NCBI RefSeq assembly: GCF_900963305.1 | Contig: NC_042518.1 | Span: 2,459,548 to 2,523,547 of the forward strand | Length of the DNA stretch: 64,000 nucleotides | Source of the DNA: Echeneis naucrates | Lineage: Eukaryota > Chordata > Actinopteri > Carangiformes > Echeneidae | Direction of reading: 5' to 3' | Part shown: positions 1-11,330 of the stretch, piece by piece | Layout of the letters: every line of letters begins with the position of its first letter | How positions within the stretch are numbered: position 1 is the first letter of the stretch | The notes under the pieces: model-generated | Told to the model about the DNA's origin: nothing | The model's input: the letters and a program-made list of their open reading frames with translations, nothing else | The model's database searches: none | Program-made: the position numbers and the translations under genes

Positions 1-119
1 CGAGCAGGTCACGGCGTTATTCCCATGAATGAACCAGGAGACCCGGTTGGTTTCTGTGTGATGCTGCTTAGCTTTCTTAACGCTGTTTAAAATAAATAAA
101 TAAATAAATACATTTAAAT

Positions 120-440
120 TAAACGAGAGCAGAAACTCCGGAGCGGATATTTTTCGGGAACGACTGCGAGCTAGCAAAGCCGGGCAGCCGGCGGCTACCG
201 ACGCCCCGCAACGGAGGATGAAGGAGCCGGTACCCGCCTCCCAGCAGAGAGCAGCCGGTCCGAAGAGATTAAATCAAGCTTCTCCGACACCCGCTCGGTC
301 CGGCCGCGGTCCACCATCGCTTCTCGCCGGCGTTTTCCCTCGAAATGCGGCTCTCTCCCGGCGGCCTCCTCCGGTCCTCCCGCATCGTCTCCGATCAACG
401 GTCAAGTCCTCCGGAGCAGCCGGGCCGCTTCCGGCGCGGC
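120..440. promoter_or_regulatory. CpG-rich stretch, likely promoter or first exon of an outside gene
   Basis: This stretch is much richer in G+C and CpG than the AT-rich DNA to its right, with dense CG dinucleotides around 150-440. Open frames exist on both strands, but none looks like a known protein. The best reading is a CpG-island promoter or 5' exon of a gene that continues left of the window. Its strand cannot be decided from sequence alone. An (AAAT)n run at about 88-111 precedes it. Confidence 0.4.
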
Positions 441-499
441 TTTTCAAATTAAAACAGCAGGCAGGCGATTTAAAACACAACATTCCCCTTTTTATCCTC

Positions 500-2880
500 C
501 AAACATCTTAAATAAGGAGAATCAATCCCCCATTGACCTGTGTGGTCTTTATTTAATCTATAAAAATATATATATTTCAAAGAAAAACAACAAGAAGAAC
601 AAACACGTTTCCCTGTACAATTAAATTCTTTTTACTGTCCACAATAAATGCCAAACATATATAGAAGAAAGAAGATAAATATAATAAAAATATATAAGAA
701 CCACATCAGAAAAGGTTTAGGAATAAAACACACACAATATCTAGAATGCAAATTAAAATTAAAGTGGATTAGATTAAATTTGACTGTTTCCCCCTCTTTC
801 AGACCAGACTTGAAGATTTGATAAATTACATTCAACAAAAATAGTTTTCAAAGAGTGTTACATTTTTTTTGTGTTTCTAAAAAGTCCACAGCAAGATAGA
901 AAAAAAGGTGTTGCAAATAATGAAGTGGTTTTTACACCAAGAGAAAGGTTTAGACTTGGTGTCAGATGCATCACAAAAAAAAAAAAAAAAAAGCAAATCT
1001 ATGCAACAGCATATTGAGCTGTGTCCACATTTAGATTTAGATTTTCACATGTGGTGAAAAAAAGATCCATCAGCCTGATATCAGCAAAATTGTGCAACGG
1101 CTGCTTGCTTCAGTGACGAGGAATAAATATAAAGACAAAGCAGCTTCACACAGCGTTCACCTTGTCTGACAGTGGATATATACTCAGTCCAAACAGGGTG
1201 TAAGAGGCTTTTCCTTTTTCCACCTTAGCTGACAGATAACAACAACTGCATCGTCCACATTTGTTCTTCCTTTCTCTCCTTGTGTTGTCTCAGCTGTGGA
1301 GGACAGAATGTCTCCAGTCAGACTATCAGACATAAGAATGTTGTTTCAGCTAAACTCAGGTCTTCCAGTAAACCTAAAACCTTTTGGTCCTGTTATGAGA
1401 GCAGACTTTATTTTGTAAGTGCTGTCCTCTCACTTCTGGTCTTATTTTGGTCAGCTGAGTGTGTTTGCTGCTGTTGGCTGCACTTGGAGGTTTAAATGCC
1501 AACACTGACTGAGACTCAGTCCCCTTCAAATGCAGCAGACAACAGAAATATGGCAGTAATCAGCTGCGCTCGCTGCTAAAACACAAGTATAACTCACAAG
1601 AATAACTTAATAGCAAAGTATAGAAACTACATGTCCCTGTTCTTATGTTGTGAGAGTGAGGCTTCCTGAGGAAAAATAATTTAGGTCAGACGTTCAAGGA
1701 TGTTTCTCAAGGCCTGGATAAGGAATAATCTGTCAGCTATTATACTAGAAAAATAAAAACAACATTTTGTAATTGTGAGACATGGAAAGAAGTTATTTAA
1801 TCAGAAAAAGCTCAATCTCTGAATTATGATAAAGTCACCGGTATATTCACACTAAATAAGCGGACGATTTCTGATTTTAACTTGCACTTGGAGTTGGAGG
1901 TTTCCCAGAAGCCTTTGAAGGCAGCAGATGATGTGCAGGGTGTCTCTGATGGGAGAGGACCGAGGCCGAGGATGAATCAGACCACCTCCACCTCCACCTC
2001 CACCTCCACCCCTCTGCTGCTCGGACTGCCACATGCAGCCAGCTACAACTGCTGCTCCACAGAAACCGCATGTCATTTCAGTCAGCTGTGGTTCATGTTT
2101 ACAGGAAGTGGGGGTGAGAAAAGCTCACTCCAGATATAATACCACCCTAGATCAACTGCTCTTCTGACCTTCTTTATGTTGATCTAAAAGGGCTTTAAAT
2201 ATCTGAATCAATAGATTTATCATTTAAATTGATGCTTTTTTTTACCGAAGGTGCATTTTTGTTAAACATGTCTGAATAAATAATATTTTTAGAGGTTTAA
2301 ATAATCCGATGTGGCTCTGTTTTCTTTGGGCATCTTAATTTCTCATCTATGTCAGTGTCTTCTCAGTAAAATTGAATCCCATGTCTCATAAATGTCTGTT
2401 AAACTGACACCTTCTTTGTACTTCTTTCATATTTCTTTTTATGTCAGAGAAATGTTTCTTCACCTTCAGTCACACACACAAACCACTTTGTTGTCACCTT
2501 TCTGTGTCTCACAATGCTCATCATGTTCTCAGATTCAACCTCTACATCTTCTCCCTTTATAAACAACGTACAATATTGATGTTCACTCAGAATCAGGCTG
2601 CACAGGCACACAGACGGAGGTGAGTGTTTGCCAATTTGCTCTGTTTGAAATACGTATTTAGGATCAAGGTAGTAAATCAAATCAAAAATGTGAAATCTAA
2701 AAAATAAAATACTTAAAACAATTCTAATGAATTATATTAGTTTGGAAACAGACACAATATAGAACTGACATTTATAAAGATAGAGGGATTTCCATCTGAT
2801 TTCCATTTGTTGCTCTGGCAGCGTTGATTTGTATAATTTGTATAAATTATATTCTTTGTTGTGTTGTCACAATTAAGTAA
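500..2880. other. Intergenic, no gene seen
   Basis: AT-rich DNA with several A or T runs (for example 974-992). Short open frames here have no family signature and no credible splice context. The only ordered structure noted is the CTCCAC hexamer run near 1981. Confidence 0.5.
1981..2011 (+). repeat. (CTCCAC)n hexanucleotide microsatellite
   Basis: Four to five units of CTCCAC in tandem. It creates artificial Thr/Ser or Gly/Trp runs in open frames on both strands, which are not genes. Confidence 0.8.
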
Positions 2881-2884
2881 TACT

Positions 2885-3500
2885 TTTTTAATCAAGACTT
2901 TTCAGGTCTGTGAAGCTGTCATATAAATCTTCTATCAGCTGAAACAAGAGCACTGCACCACTCTTCTCACCATAAATTATGGGATTTTTTTTTTTTACCA
3001 ATCAGCAGACTGAAGTGAGCTATTCCTTATATAAAACAGTACGATGTATGGAAGAAGAGTTAAAACAATAGAAATCATGTTTTTGAGAAAAAGGTATGTG
3101 ACATTAAACAGGTCCAAAGAAGGAGCCTTGAGGTACAACATGAGCATTTTTATGTTGTAAGTTTAAACCCATTTGTTTATAAATTGAAAGAATTAACATT
3201 AAAACTTACTGTTTTTTGTTGAAAGCTTTAAACTTAGACTCTTTATCTCAAATACCAAGATGTTTGGCTGACTTAATTTGAGGTAACTTAGATGAAACCT
3301 AAAGGAGCTCTGACTCCATTTCTCATCTAGTATGATTCAAACTGTAAACCCAACTAAGCCATATGAATAAAAAAAAAAGTTTTAAAGGTGGACAGGAAGT
3401 CTGAGTGTCACAGTATATTTCCTTAAAAAGGACATTCAGTGAAAAACATGCAGAAGTGCTAAACTCTCATCTTTTCATGAAAAACAGATTCAGCAGGAGC
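2885..3500 (+). repeat. Decayed third copy of the perforin 5' flank
   Basis: Several landmarks occur in the same order here and upstream of both perforin genes. They are a 'caggtctg(c/t)gaa' word (2904; 3790; 7130), 'gacattaaacaggtcc' followed by 'gccttgaggtacaacatga' (3101; 3954; 8207), and 'aaaaaaagttttaaaggtgg' (3371; 4266; 8624). The similarity fades after about 3480 and no perforin exon follows. I read this as the remnant of an older duplication that lost, or never carried, the coding part. Confidence 0.6.
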
Positions 3501-3675
3501 TGAGGAGCCGGTATACTATATGACAGATCAGGGGCCCCTGATGACCCTCTTATGTCATATAATAGGAGCGTTGCACAGACTAAAGTGAGCTGTTGCTTTT
3601 ATATACAAACTATAGTGTTCAAAAAAAGTAAAAGCAAAACAGACAAATATGTTTCCTTTTTATCGATATCCATTA

Positions 3676-6600
3676 AAAAAAAAATCCAAATAAATTTTTT
3701 GCCTTTTGTCGACCAACTCTCTCTGTCTGTTAATCAGCTGCTTTGGCCTTTTGTTTTTGTTTCTCTGACGGTCAGCAGCAGAGCAATTCAGGTCTGCGAA
3801 AAGTAAAATAAATAAAGATAAAAACACAAGCTCAACTTTAATGTTGTCAGCATATGTGTGATTTCAAGTCGATATAAACAGATCTTTGCTGTATCTGCTA
3901 AGACACACTTGCAGAAAAACAGAGACAAAATAATGTTTTGGAAAATCAAGTGTGACATTAAACAGGTCCTAAGACGGAGCCTTGAGGTACAACATGAGAA
4001 AAAGTTTTCATTCAAAAGTGAAACTGATTTATAGACTCAAACTATAAGCAGCTGTGTAGTGTTAAGGAAATCTAAATGCTTTTATTGAAAGATTGAGACT
4101 TTAGACTCACAAGAGAGTCCTCAGTCCCCAAGTATTTCACATCCTCGGGGCAACTGAGTAGAGACCTGAAGGAGCCCTGACACCCGTCCTCATCACAGGC
4201 AGCAGAAAGATCCATTCAGAGAGCAAAACAATGTGTTTCAACAAACTCTGTCGACACAACTAATTAAAAAAAAGTTTTAAAGGTGGACAGGATGTGTGAC
4301 ATTCAGCAGCGTTCCACTTTCTCATCTTTGTTCAAAGTAAAACGTCTCTTTTTCAGCACAAGCCATCAGTTTGAATCCGTCACCCAAATCAGCAGCATGC
4401 TCCTCTCTCATATTTGCATCTGCGTCAGCCTGCTGCTGTCGCTCCCTCTGTGCTCGTATCAGCTGTGCAGCGATGGGACGCCCAAACAGTGCGTGGAGGC
4501 CGAGTTCGCTCCGGGCACCAACTTGGCAGGAGAAGGCTTCGACATCACCAAAATGGAGCGCAAGGGGGCCTTCGTGCTGGAAGTGAATCAGTGGAAACGA
4601 AAAGACAAAACCTGCATCCTTTGCAGCAACCCCTACATGGAGAACAGAAAACAAAAGCTGCCCCTGTCAGTGGTGGACTGGAGGGCAAAACAGTCCTGCA
4701 GCATGAAAGTGGCCAGTAAACTCCACCGCTCCAGCGAGTCTCTGGTCACTTCCAGCAGCTCTTCTGTGGAGAACAACTGGAGAGTCAACCTGGATGTAAA
4801 CGTAGGGGCAAAAAGCGCATCAGTGATGCTGGCGGGTACCAACTCCAAACTGGCTGAATATTCCATGGAAAAGACCAAGAACGACAAGTTCAGCTTCTCC
4901 AGCCAAAGCATGTCCTGCGAGTACTACAGGTAAGAAGACAAGTGCAGAAACCTGAACCCTCAGGAAAATAAATCCATCTGCTTCATGCTGTTCTGTCTTT
5001 GTTTTTACGTGAGCAGCTATCGAGTGTCGGGCAAACCCAGACTGCACAGAGAATTTCTCCTCGCAGTAAAAGAGCTTCCCGAAACCTACAGCCCCGAACA
5101 CAAGCATCGATTTTACAAATTCATTGACAACTTCGGCACCCATTACATCACCAAGGTGAGCTAGAAACAGAAAGTCCAAAAAAACAAAAAACAGGGAAGC
5201 TGTTGAAGAAATTAGAAATAATGCACTTGATGAAATGTTTCCAGGTGAAGTTGGGGGGAAGCGTTCAGTCTGTGACCAGCATCAGGCAGTGCCAGGCCAG
5301 CCTGCAGGGCCTCAGCGTGGAGGAGGTGGAGATGTGCCTGCAGGTCGAGGCCTCCGCCAGCGTCCACGTCACATTAAGCACTCAAGCTAAACACTGCAAG
5401 AAGGACATGGACAAGAGGGAAAGCAAATCGTCCTTCTCCAGCCTCTTCAACGACAGGTAGAGACCTTCAGTCAGATGTGTTTGTGTTTTCAGTAGCAGAA
5501 ACACCAAACTGGATCAAATGTGGTCTGACTCTGCTGAACTCTGCAGGTTCACAGAAATAAAGGGGGGTCACACCACAGAGCCAGATTTGCTCTTCTCTGC
5601 TGACAAAAACCCAGAGGCCTACAAGGAGTGGCTGAGCTCCCTGCCGCAGAATCCAGACATCATCTCCTACTCCCTGGACTCACTGCACGAAGTCCTGCCT
5701 GTGAACTTACCCGCCCGGAAGAACCTGCGCTCAGCCATCAGCCACTACATCCTGGAGAAAGGTCTGCTGAGGAACTGCAGCGAACGCTGTCAGGCCGGCA
5801 TCAAGAGCGACTCGAGGGATTCCTGCGTCTGCCAATGCCACAATGATCCTGCTGTAACTCGAGACTGCTGTCCAACCCGTCTGGGCATGGCCCGGGTCAT
5901 CATCACCGTACAACGGGCTGCCGGTCTTTGGGGCGACTGGTTTACATCAACAGATGGCTACGTGAAAGTGTTCTTCAATGGCATGATGGTCCGACGCTCT
6001 CCCGTCATTTACAACAACAACAACCCCCACTGGGCCATGGTCGTCGATCTGGGATCTGTGGTTTTCTCCTCAGGCCAGAAATTGAGATTTGAAGTGTGGG
6101 ATGAGGACAACAAGTGGGACGACGACCTCCTGGGTAAATGTGAGCTTCAACTGTATGCAGGCGTGAAGGTGGATCTCTGCAACCTGCAACACGGCCAGCT
6201 GTTCTACAAAACCGAGGTGACGTGCGCTCCCAGTCTGAGCGGGAATTTGTGCATGGACTACAAACCATCACCCATGAATCAGAGTCTGAAGAAGCTGTTT
6301 GTGTCCCGTCACGCCCATCCTGTTCCAAAAGACGTGCTGTTAAAGATGGGCGTGTTTGTGGACGGATACACTTTCCACAGAAACCAGTCTAATGTGGCCT
6401 AAAACACAATCAGGGTTCGTTTCCACAGAGGCCCCCAAACGGCTGTTACACAACATTGACCGCGTTCATTTAAGCAAAGACAAACATAAAACTTCTGCAG
6501 AGATAGTGTGACTTGATTTGTCTTTGACAGATTGTTGGATCTCAGAAATCGAATTAAATTAACATCCATGAATGTATAAAACAACGTCTATGGATGGAAC

Positions 6601-6925
6601 CTCATATCTTTATTTGTCTGCACAGAGCAGCAGAGCTCACACAGCAATGATATATTTTCAGTACTGTTCCATCCAGATAACTGAACAGGTGACTAATTTG
6701 GTCACAGGGTTTAAAAATCTTTCAGACGGGGTCTTTCATCTAACTCAAGTCCATTTATGGTGTTTAAAAGTCGCTGAAATGTTTGACGTTGTGTAGCTTT
6801 TACTTATGAGATTATTTATGCCTTATATTTTACATGTAACCAAATTCTGTGTGTTGTATAATCATAAATATTTTACTATGTATATACAAACACAATATCT
6901 GCAAATGTGTTTTGTGCATTTATTA
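3676..6925 (+). repeat. Tandem duplication unit 1 (perforin copy 1 and flanks)
   Basis: This unit matches 6962-11005. From 4283 to 6444 the match runs without an indel at a constant offset of 4355 bases, introns included. Outside that core there are indels: 102 bases bounded by CCTCAT repeats are present at 8443-8544 but absent here, and 276 bases at 6445-6720 are present here but absent from copy 2. The 5' part (3676-3900) is matched in scattered blocks at 6962-7944. Confidence 0.85.
4397..6402 (+). CDS. prf1-like: Perforin-1-like pore-forming protein, copy 1
   Basis: Four coding exons: 4397-4929, 5017-5155, 5245-5456 and 5547-6402, all with GT-AG borders, giving about 579 aa (human perforin is 555). 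A hydrophobic signal peptide opens the protein. The MACPF domain follows, with its signature FGTHYITK at residues 217-224, then a cysteine-rich EGF-like stretch (about 355-390) and a C2 domain (about 400-510) with acidic Ca2+-loop residues. Perforin is secreted from cytotoxic lymphocyte granules; the C2 domain binds membrane with calcium, then MACPF subunits assemble into a pore. The C2 loop keeps the aromatic pair W426-F427, as in mammalian perforin from memory. An acceptor-like tract ending at 4355 suggests a non-coding first exon upstream. The ATG at 4397 was chosen because it starts the signal peptide; an in-frame ATG lies upstream at 4283. I see no defects. Confidence 0.93.
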
Positions 6926-7814
6926 GCCGTGAATTTATCTTCCTTCTATATCGAGATGCATTTAAAAAAAAAAATCTAAATAAATGTTTTGCCTTTTGTC
7001 GACCTGTTCTGTCTTTCGTTAGCGCCGCATGTCTTTATTTTTTTTTTTATGTTTTCATTTTCCAGTGTCGTTAACAGGCTGATTTGGCCTTTTGTTTTGG
7101 TTTCTCTTACTGTCAGCAGCAGACCGATTCAGGTCTGCGAAAAGTTATTTGATATATATTAGCCGTAGATTGTGCTCATTATACGACACCAGAGAACCAA
7201 TCAGAGGCTGATTTGAGCTCCCTGTTTTATGAATATATATTAACATAGATGTAGATCCCTCTATGCTGATGGATATATAGTGATACTAGATACACACATA
7301 TAGAGAGAAGATATATCTGGTTTTTACATTCTGTCCCCTCAATGCTGATACATTTTTAAACTTATGAATCATTTATTTCATTCACCATACGCTCTCATGT
7401 TGCCTGTAATTTCAAAAGTTTCGTTTCTATGAATACTCAGATATTTCAGCCGTTGTTTCTCGGCTGCTGGCTCTTCTGCAGCATATTTAGCAGGTTTATT
7501 ATATATTTATAGTGTACAGGTTCGAGGCCACTCTGTGAGATTCTCTGCAAAATTGACAAGGGGCCAGTTCTCACTGTCTGGCTGCAGCCCACCACCACTT
7601 CAGAGAAATGATAGGTTTGTGGTCTCTGGTTCCTTTTTGACTGGAACGCCAGCTCAACTTTAATGTTGTCATCATATGTGTGAGTTTAGCAGCTCCTCCT
7701 CCTCAGCGCACAAACCATCTTTTTTTTCCCTCCTCTGCTTTGTGAAAGACCACTATCACCTCACCCCCTCACCACCTCCCGCCCTCCCTGCTGCCATTCT
7801 CATTTAAACTGTGA

Positions 7815-7881
7815 AAGACAAAGAACTGACATTCAGGCTCACACTAAGTTTCGTATGCGCAGCATTAAGAGGCGAGACAAA
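7815..7881 (+). other. Candidate non-coding first exon of perforin copy 2
   Basis: A stretch ending in AAAG followed by GTGAGT (donor at 7882) lies upstream of copy 2, whose coding exon is preceded by a pyrimidine-rich acceptor at about 8710. This fits the known perforin layout of a 5'UTR exon separated from the first coding exon. No equivalent donor was found at the matching place in copy 1. It is inferred from splice signals only. Confidence 0.3.
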
Positions 7882-8751
7882 GGTGAGTTTGTTTTTCTCC
7901 TAGTCTTTCAAGTCGATATAAACTGATCTTTCCTGTATCTGCTGGGATTTAGATGGTAGAAATTATAATTTGGTCCTTTAACTTTTGTGTCAGTCTGACT
8001 TAGGCAGTGAACCTTTTCGGTCTGGAGCAGATTCAAAGATGCCCTGACACGTTTTCTTGTAAATGAAAAGGTTCCTTCATTTATATCTGGCATTTCTGAT
8101 CAGCAGAAATCATCACAGTATACAGAAAACGTTTTGAACACATTTCCATCCCCAAGACACACTTGAAGAAAAACAGGGAGAAATCATGTTTTGGAAAATG
8201 AAGCGTGACATTAAACAGGTCCTAAGACGGAGCCTTGAGGTACAACGTGAGAAAAAGTTTTCATTCAAAAGTGAAACTGATTTATAGACTCAAACTATAA
8301 GCAGCTGTGTAGTGTTAAACAAATCTAAATGCTTTTATTGAAAGATTGAGACTTTAGACTCACAAGAGAGTCCTCGGTCCCCAAGTATTTCACATCCTCG
8401 GGGCAACTGAGTAGAGACCTGAAGGAGCCCTGACACCCGTCCTCATTTCGTACAACATGAGTCACTGATTTATTGGGCAGACAGGACTAAAAGACTGAAG
8501 CTTCACCTTGAGGGAAACATTCAGAGGGAGTAAAACAGGGAACCTCATCACAGGCAGCAGAAAGATCCATTCAGAGAGCAAAACAATGTGTTTCAACAAA
8601 CTCTGTCGACACAACTAATTAAAAAAAAGTTTTAAAGGTGGACAGGATGTGTGACATTCAGCAGCGTTCCACTTTCTCATCTTTGTTCAAAGTAAAACGT
8701 CTCTTTTTCAGCACAAGCCATCAGTTTGAATCCGTCACCCAAATCAGCAGC

Positions 8752-10757
8752 ATGCTCCTCTCTCATATTTGCATCTGCGTCAGCCTGCTGCTGTCGCTCC
8801 CTCTGTGCTCGTATCAGCTGTGCAACGATGGGACACCCCAACAGTGCGTGGAGGCCGAGTTCGCTCCGGGCACCAACTTGGCAGGAGAAGGCTTCGACAT
8901 CACCAAAATGGAGCGCAAGGGGGCCTTTGTGCTGGAAGTGAATCAGTGGAAACGAAAAGACAAAACCTGCATCCTTTGCAGCAACCCCTACATGGAGAAC
9001 AGAAAACAAAAGCTGCCCCTGTCAGTGGTGGACTGGAGGGCAAAACAGTCCTGCAGCATGAAAGTGGCCAGTAAACTCCACCGCTCCAGCGAGTCTCTGG
9101 TCACTTCCAGCAGCTCTTCTGTGGAGAACAACTGGAGAGTCAACCTGGATGTAAACGTAGGGGCAAAAAGCGCATCAGTGATGCTGGCGGGTACCAACTC
9201 CAAACTGGCTGAATATTCCATGGAAAAGACCAAGAACGACAAGTTCAGCTTCTCCAGCCAAAGCATGTCCTGCGAGTACTACAGGTAAGAAGACAAGTGC
9301 AGAAACCTGAACCTTCAGGAAAATAAATCCATCTGCTTCATGCTGTTCTGTCTTTGTTTTTACGTGAGCAGCTATCGAGTGTCGGGCAAACCCAGACTGC
9401 ACAGAGAATTTCTCCTCGCAGTAAAAGAGCTTCCCAAAACCTACAACCCCGAACACAAGCATCGATTTTACAAATTCATTGACAACTTCGGCACCCATTA
9501 CATCACCAAGGTGAGCTAGAAACAGAAAGTCCAAAAAAACAAAAAACAGGGAAGCTGTTGAAGAAATTAGAAATAATGCACTTGATGAAATGTTTCCAGG
9601 TGAAGTTGGGGGGAAGCGTTCAGTCTGTGACCAGCATCAGGCAGTGCCAGGCCAGCCTGCAGGGCCTCAGCGTGGAGGAGGTGGAGATGTGCCTGGAGGT
9701 CGAGGCCTCCGCCAGCGTCCGCGTCACATTAAGCACTCAAGCTAAACACTGCAAGAAGGACATGGACAAGAGGGAAAGCAAATCGTCCTTCTCCAGCCTC
9801 TTCAACGACAGGTAGAGACCTTCAGTCAGATGTGTTTGTGTTTTCAGTAGCAGAAACACCAAACTGGATCAAATGTGGTCTGACTCTGCTGAACTCTGCA
9901 GGTTCACAGAAATAAAGGGGGGTCACACCACAGAGCCAGATTTGCTCTTCTCTGCTGACAAAAACCCAGAGGCCTACAAGGAGTGGCTGAGCTCCCTGCC
10001 GCAGAATCCAGACATCATCTCCTACTCCCTGGACTCACTGCACGAAGTCCTGCCTGTGAACTTACCTGCCCGGAAGAACCTGCGCTCAGCCATCAGCCAC
10101 TACATCCTGGAGAAAGGTCTGCTGAGGAACTGCAGCGAACGCTGTCAGGCCGGCATCAAGAGCGACTCGAGGGATTCCTGCGTCTGCCAATGCCACAATG
10201 ATCCTGCTGTAACTCGAGACTGCTGTCCAACCCGTCTGGGCATGGCCCGGGTCATCATCACCGTACAACGGGCTGCCGGTCTTTGGGGTGACCACGGGTC
10301 ATCAACAGATGGCTACGTGAAAGTGTCCTTCAATGGCATGATGGTCCGACGCTCTCCCGTCATTTACAACAACAACAACCCCCACTGGGCCATGGTCGTC
10401 GATCTGGGATCTGTGGTTTTCTCCTCAGGCCAGAAGTTGAGATTCGAAGTGTGGGATGAGGACAACAAGTGGGACGACGACCTCCTGGGAGAATGTGAGC
10501 TTCAACTGTCTGCAGGCGTGAAGGTGGATCTCTGCAACCTGCAACACGGCCAGCTGTTCTACAAAACCGAGGTGACGTGCGCTCCCAGTCTGAGCGGGAA
10601 TTTGTGCATGGACTACAAACCATCACCCATGAATCAGAGTCTGAAGAAGCTGTTTGTGTCCCGTCATGCCCATCCTGTTCCAAAAGACGTGCTGTTAAAG
10701 ATGGGCGTGTTTGTGGACGGATACACTTTCCACAGAAACCAGTCTAATGTGGCCTAA
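8752..10757 (+). CDS. prf1-like: Perforin-1-like pore-forming protein, copy 2
   Basis: Same four-exon structure as copy 1 at a constant 4355-base offset: 8752-9284, 9372-9510, 9600-9811 and 9902-10757, about 579 aa. The signal peptide, MACPF signature (FGTHYITK), EGF-like and C2 domains are all intact. I count 12 amino-acid differences from copy 1, and 6 of them fall in the C2 domain: W426H, F427G, T428S, F437S, K492E and Y498S. Four of these remove aromatic residues. The first three come from a cluster of 8 base changes at 10289-10299. Loss of the loop aromatics could weaken or change membrane binding, since these residues are thought to enter the bilayer in mammalian perforin. The gene otherwise looks functional, so a specialised paralogue is more likely than a dying one. 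Confidence 0.92.
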
Positions 10758-11330
10758 AACACAATCAGGGTTCGTTTCCACAGAGGCCCCCAAACGGCTT
10801 TCAGACGGGGTCTTTCATCTAACTCAAGTCCATTTATGGTGTTTAAAAGTCGCTGAAATGTTTGACGTTGTGTAGCTTTTACTTATGAGATTATTTATGC
10901 CTTATATTTTACATATAACCAAATTCTTTGCATTGTATAATCATAAATATTTTACTATTTATATACAAACACAATATCTGCAAATGTGCTTTGTGCATTT
11001 ATAATTGTTGTTTATTTACAATAAAAACATCTTATCTGAGCTTAACTGGTCTCAGTGATGTGTTGATGTGCTCATGTCAGACTGACTTGCCCAACATGAG
11101 AGAGGAAGTGGTAGAGCTTCCTGTGCACAGACAGACTTAGCTGATGCTATTAAAGAGAACAACCTGTTCAAGTGAACGGTACACAACAACGCTCTGACGC
11201 ACAAAATTCAGTTCAGCATCAACTTTATATAATTTATTGGATTAGAACAGTAAATAGTTCATTTTAACATTCATTATAAAAACAAAGGCACAGTCTTTTC
11301 TTGCACTTATCATCATGTTTATGTTCAGCA

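Larger units (their letters stand above)
6962..11005 (+). repeat. Tandem duplication unit 2 (perforin copy 2 and flanks)
   Basis: This is the partner of 3676-6925. It starts with the shared 'gccttttgtcgac' block (6990; 3700) and ends where both copies diverge after 'gtgcattta' (about 6920 and 11002). Extra sequence between 7147 and 8155 makes its 5' flank longer than in unit 1. Confidence 0.85.

Noticed and set aside
218-511. 97-codon frame in the CpG-rich left edge
   Set aside because: GC-rich DNA gives overlapping open frames on both strands; the Arg/Pro-rich translation matches nothing I know.
4322-4911. Minus-strand open frames across perforin exon 1, repeated at 8677-9266
   Set aside because: They are antisense shadows of the real exon and simply recur because the gene is duplicated.
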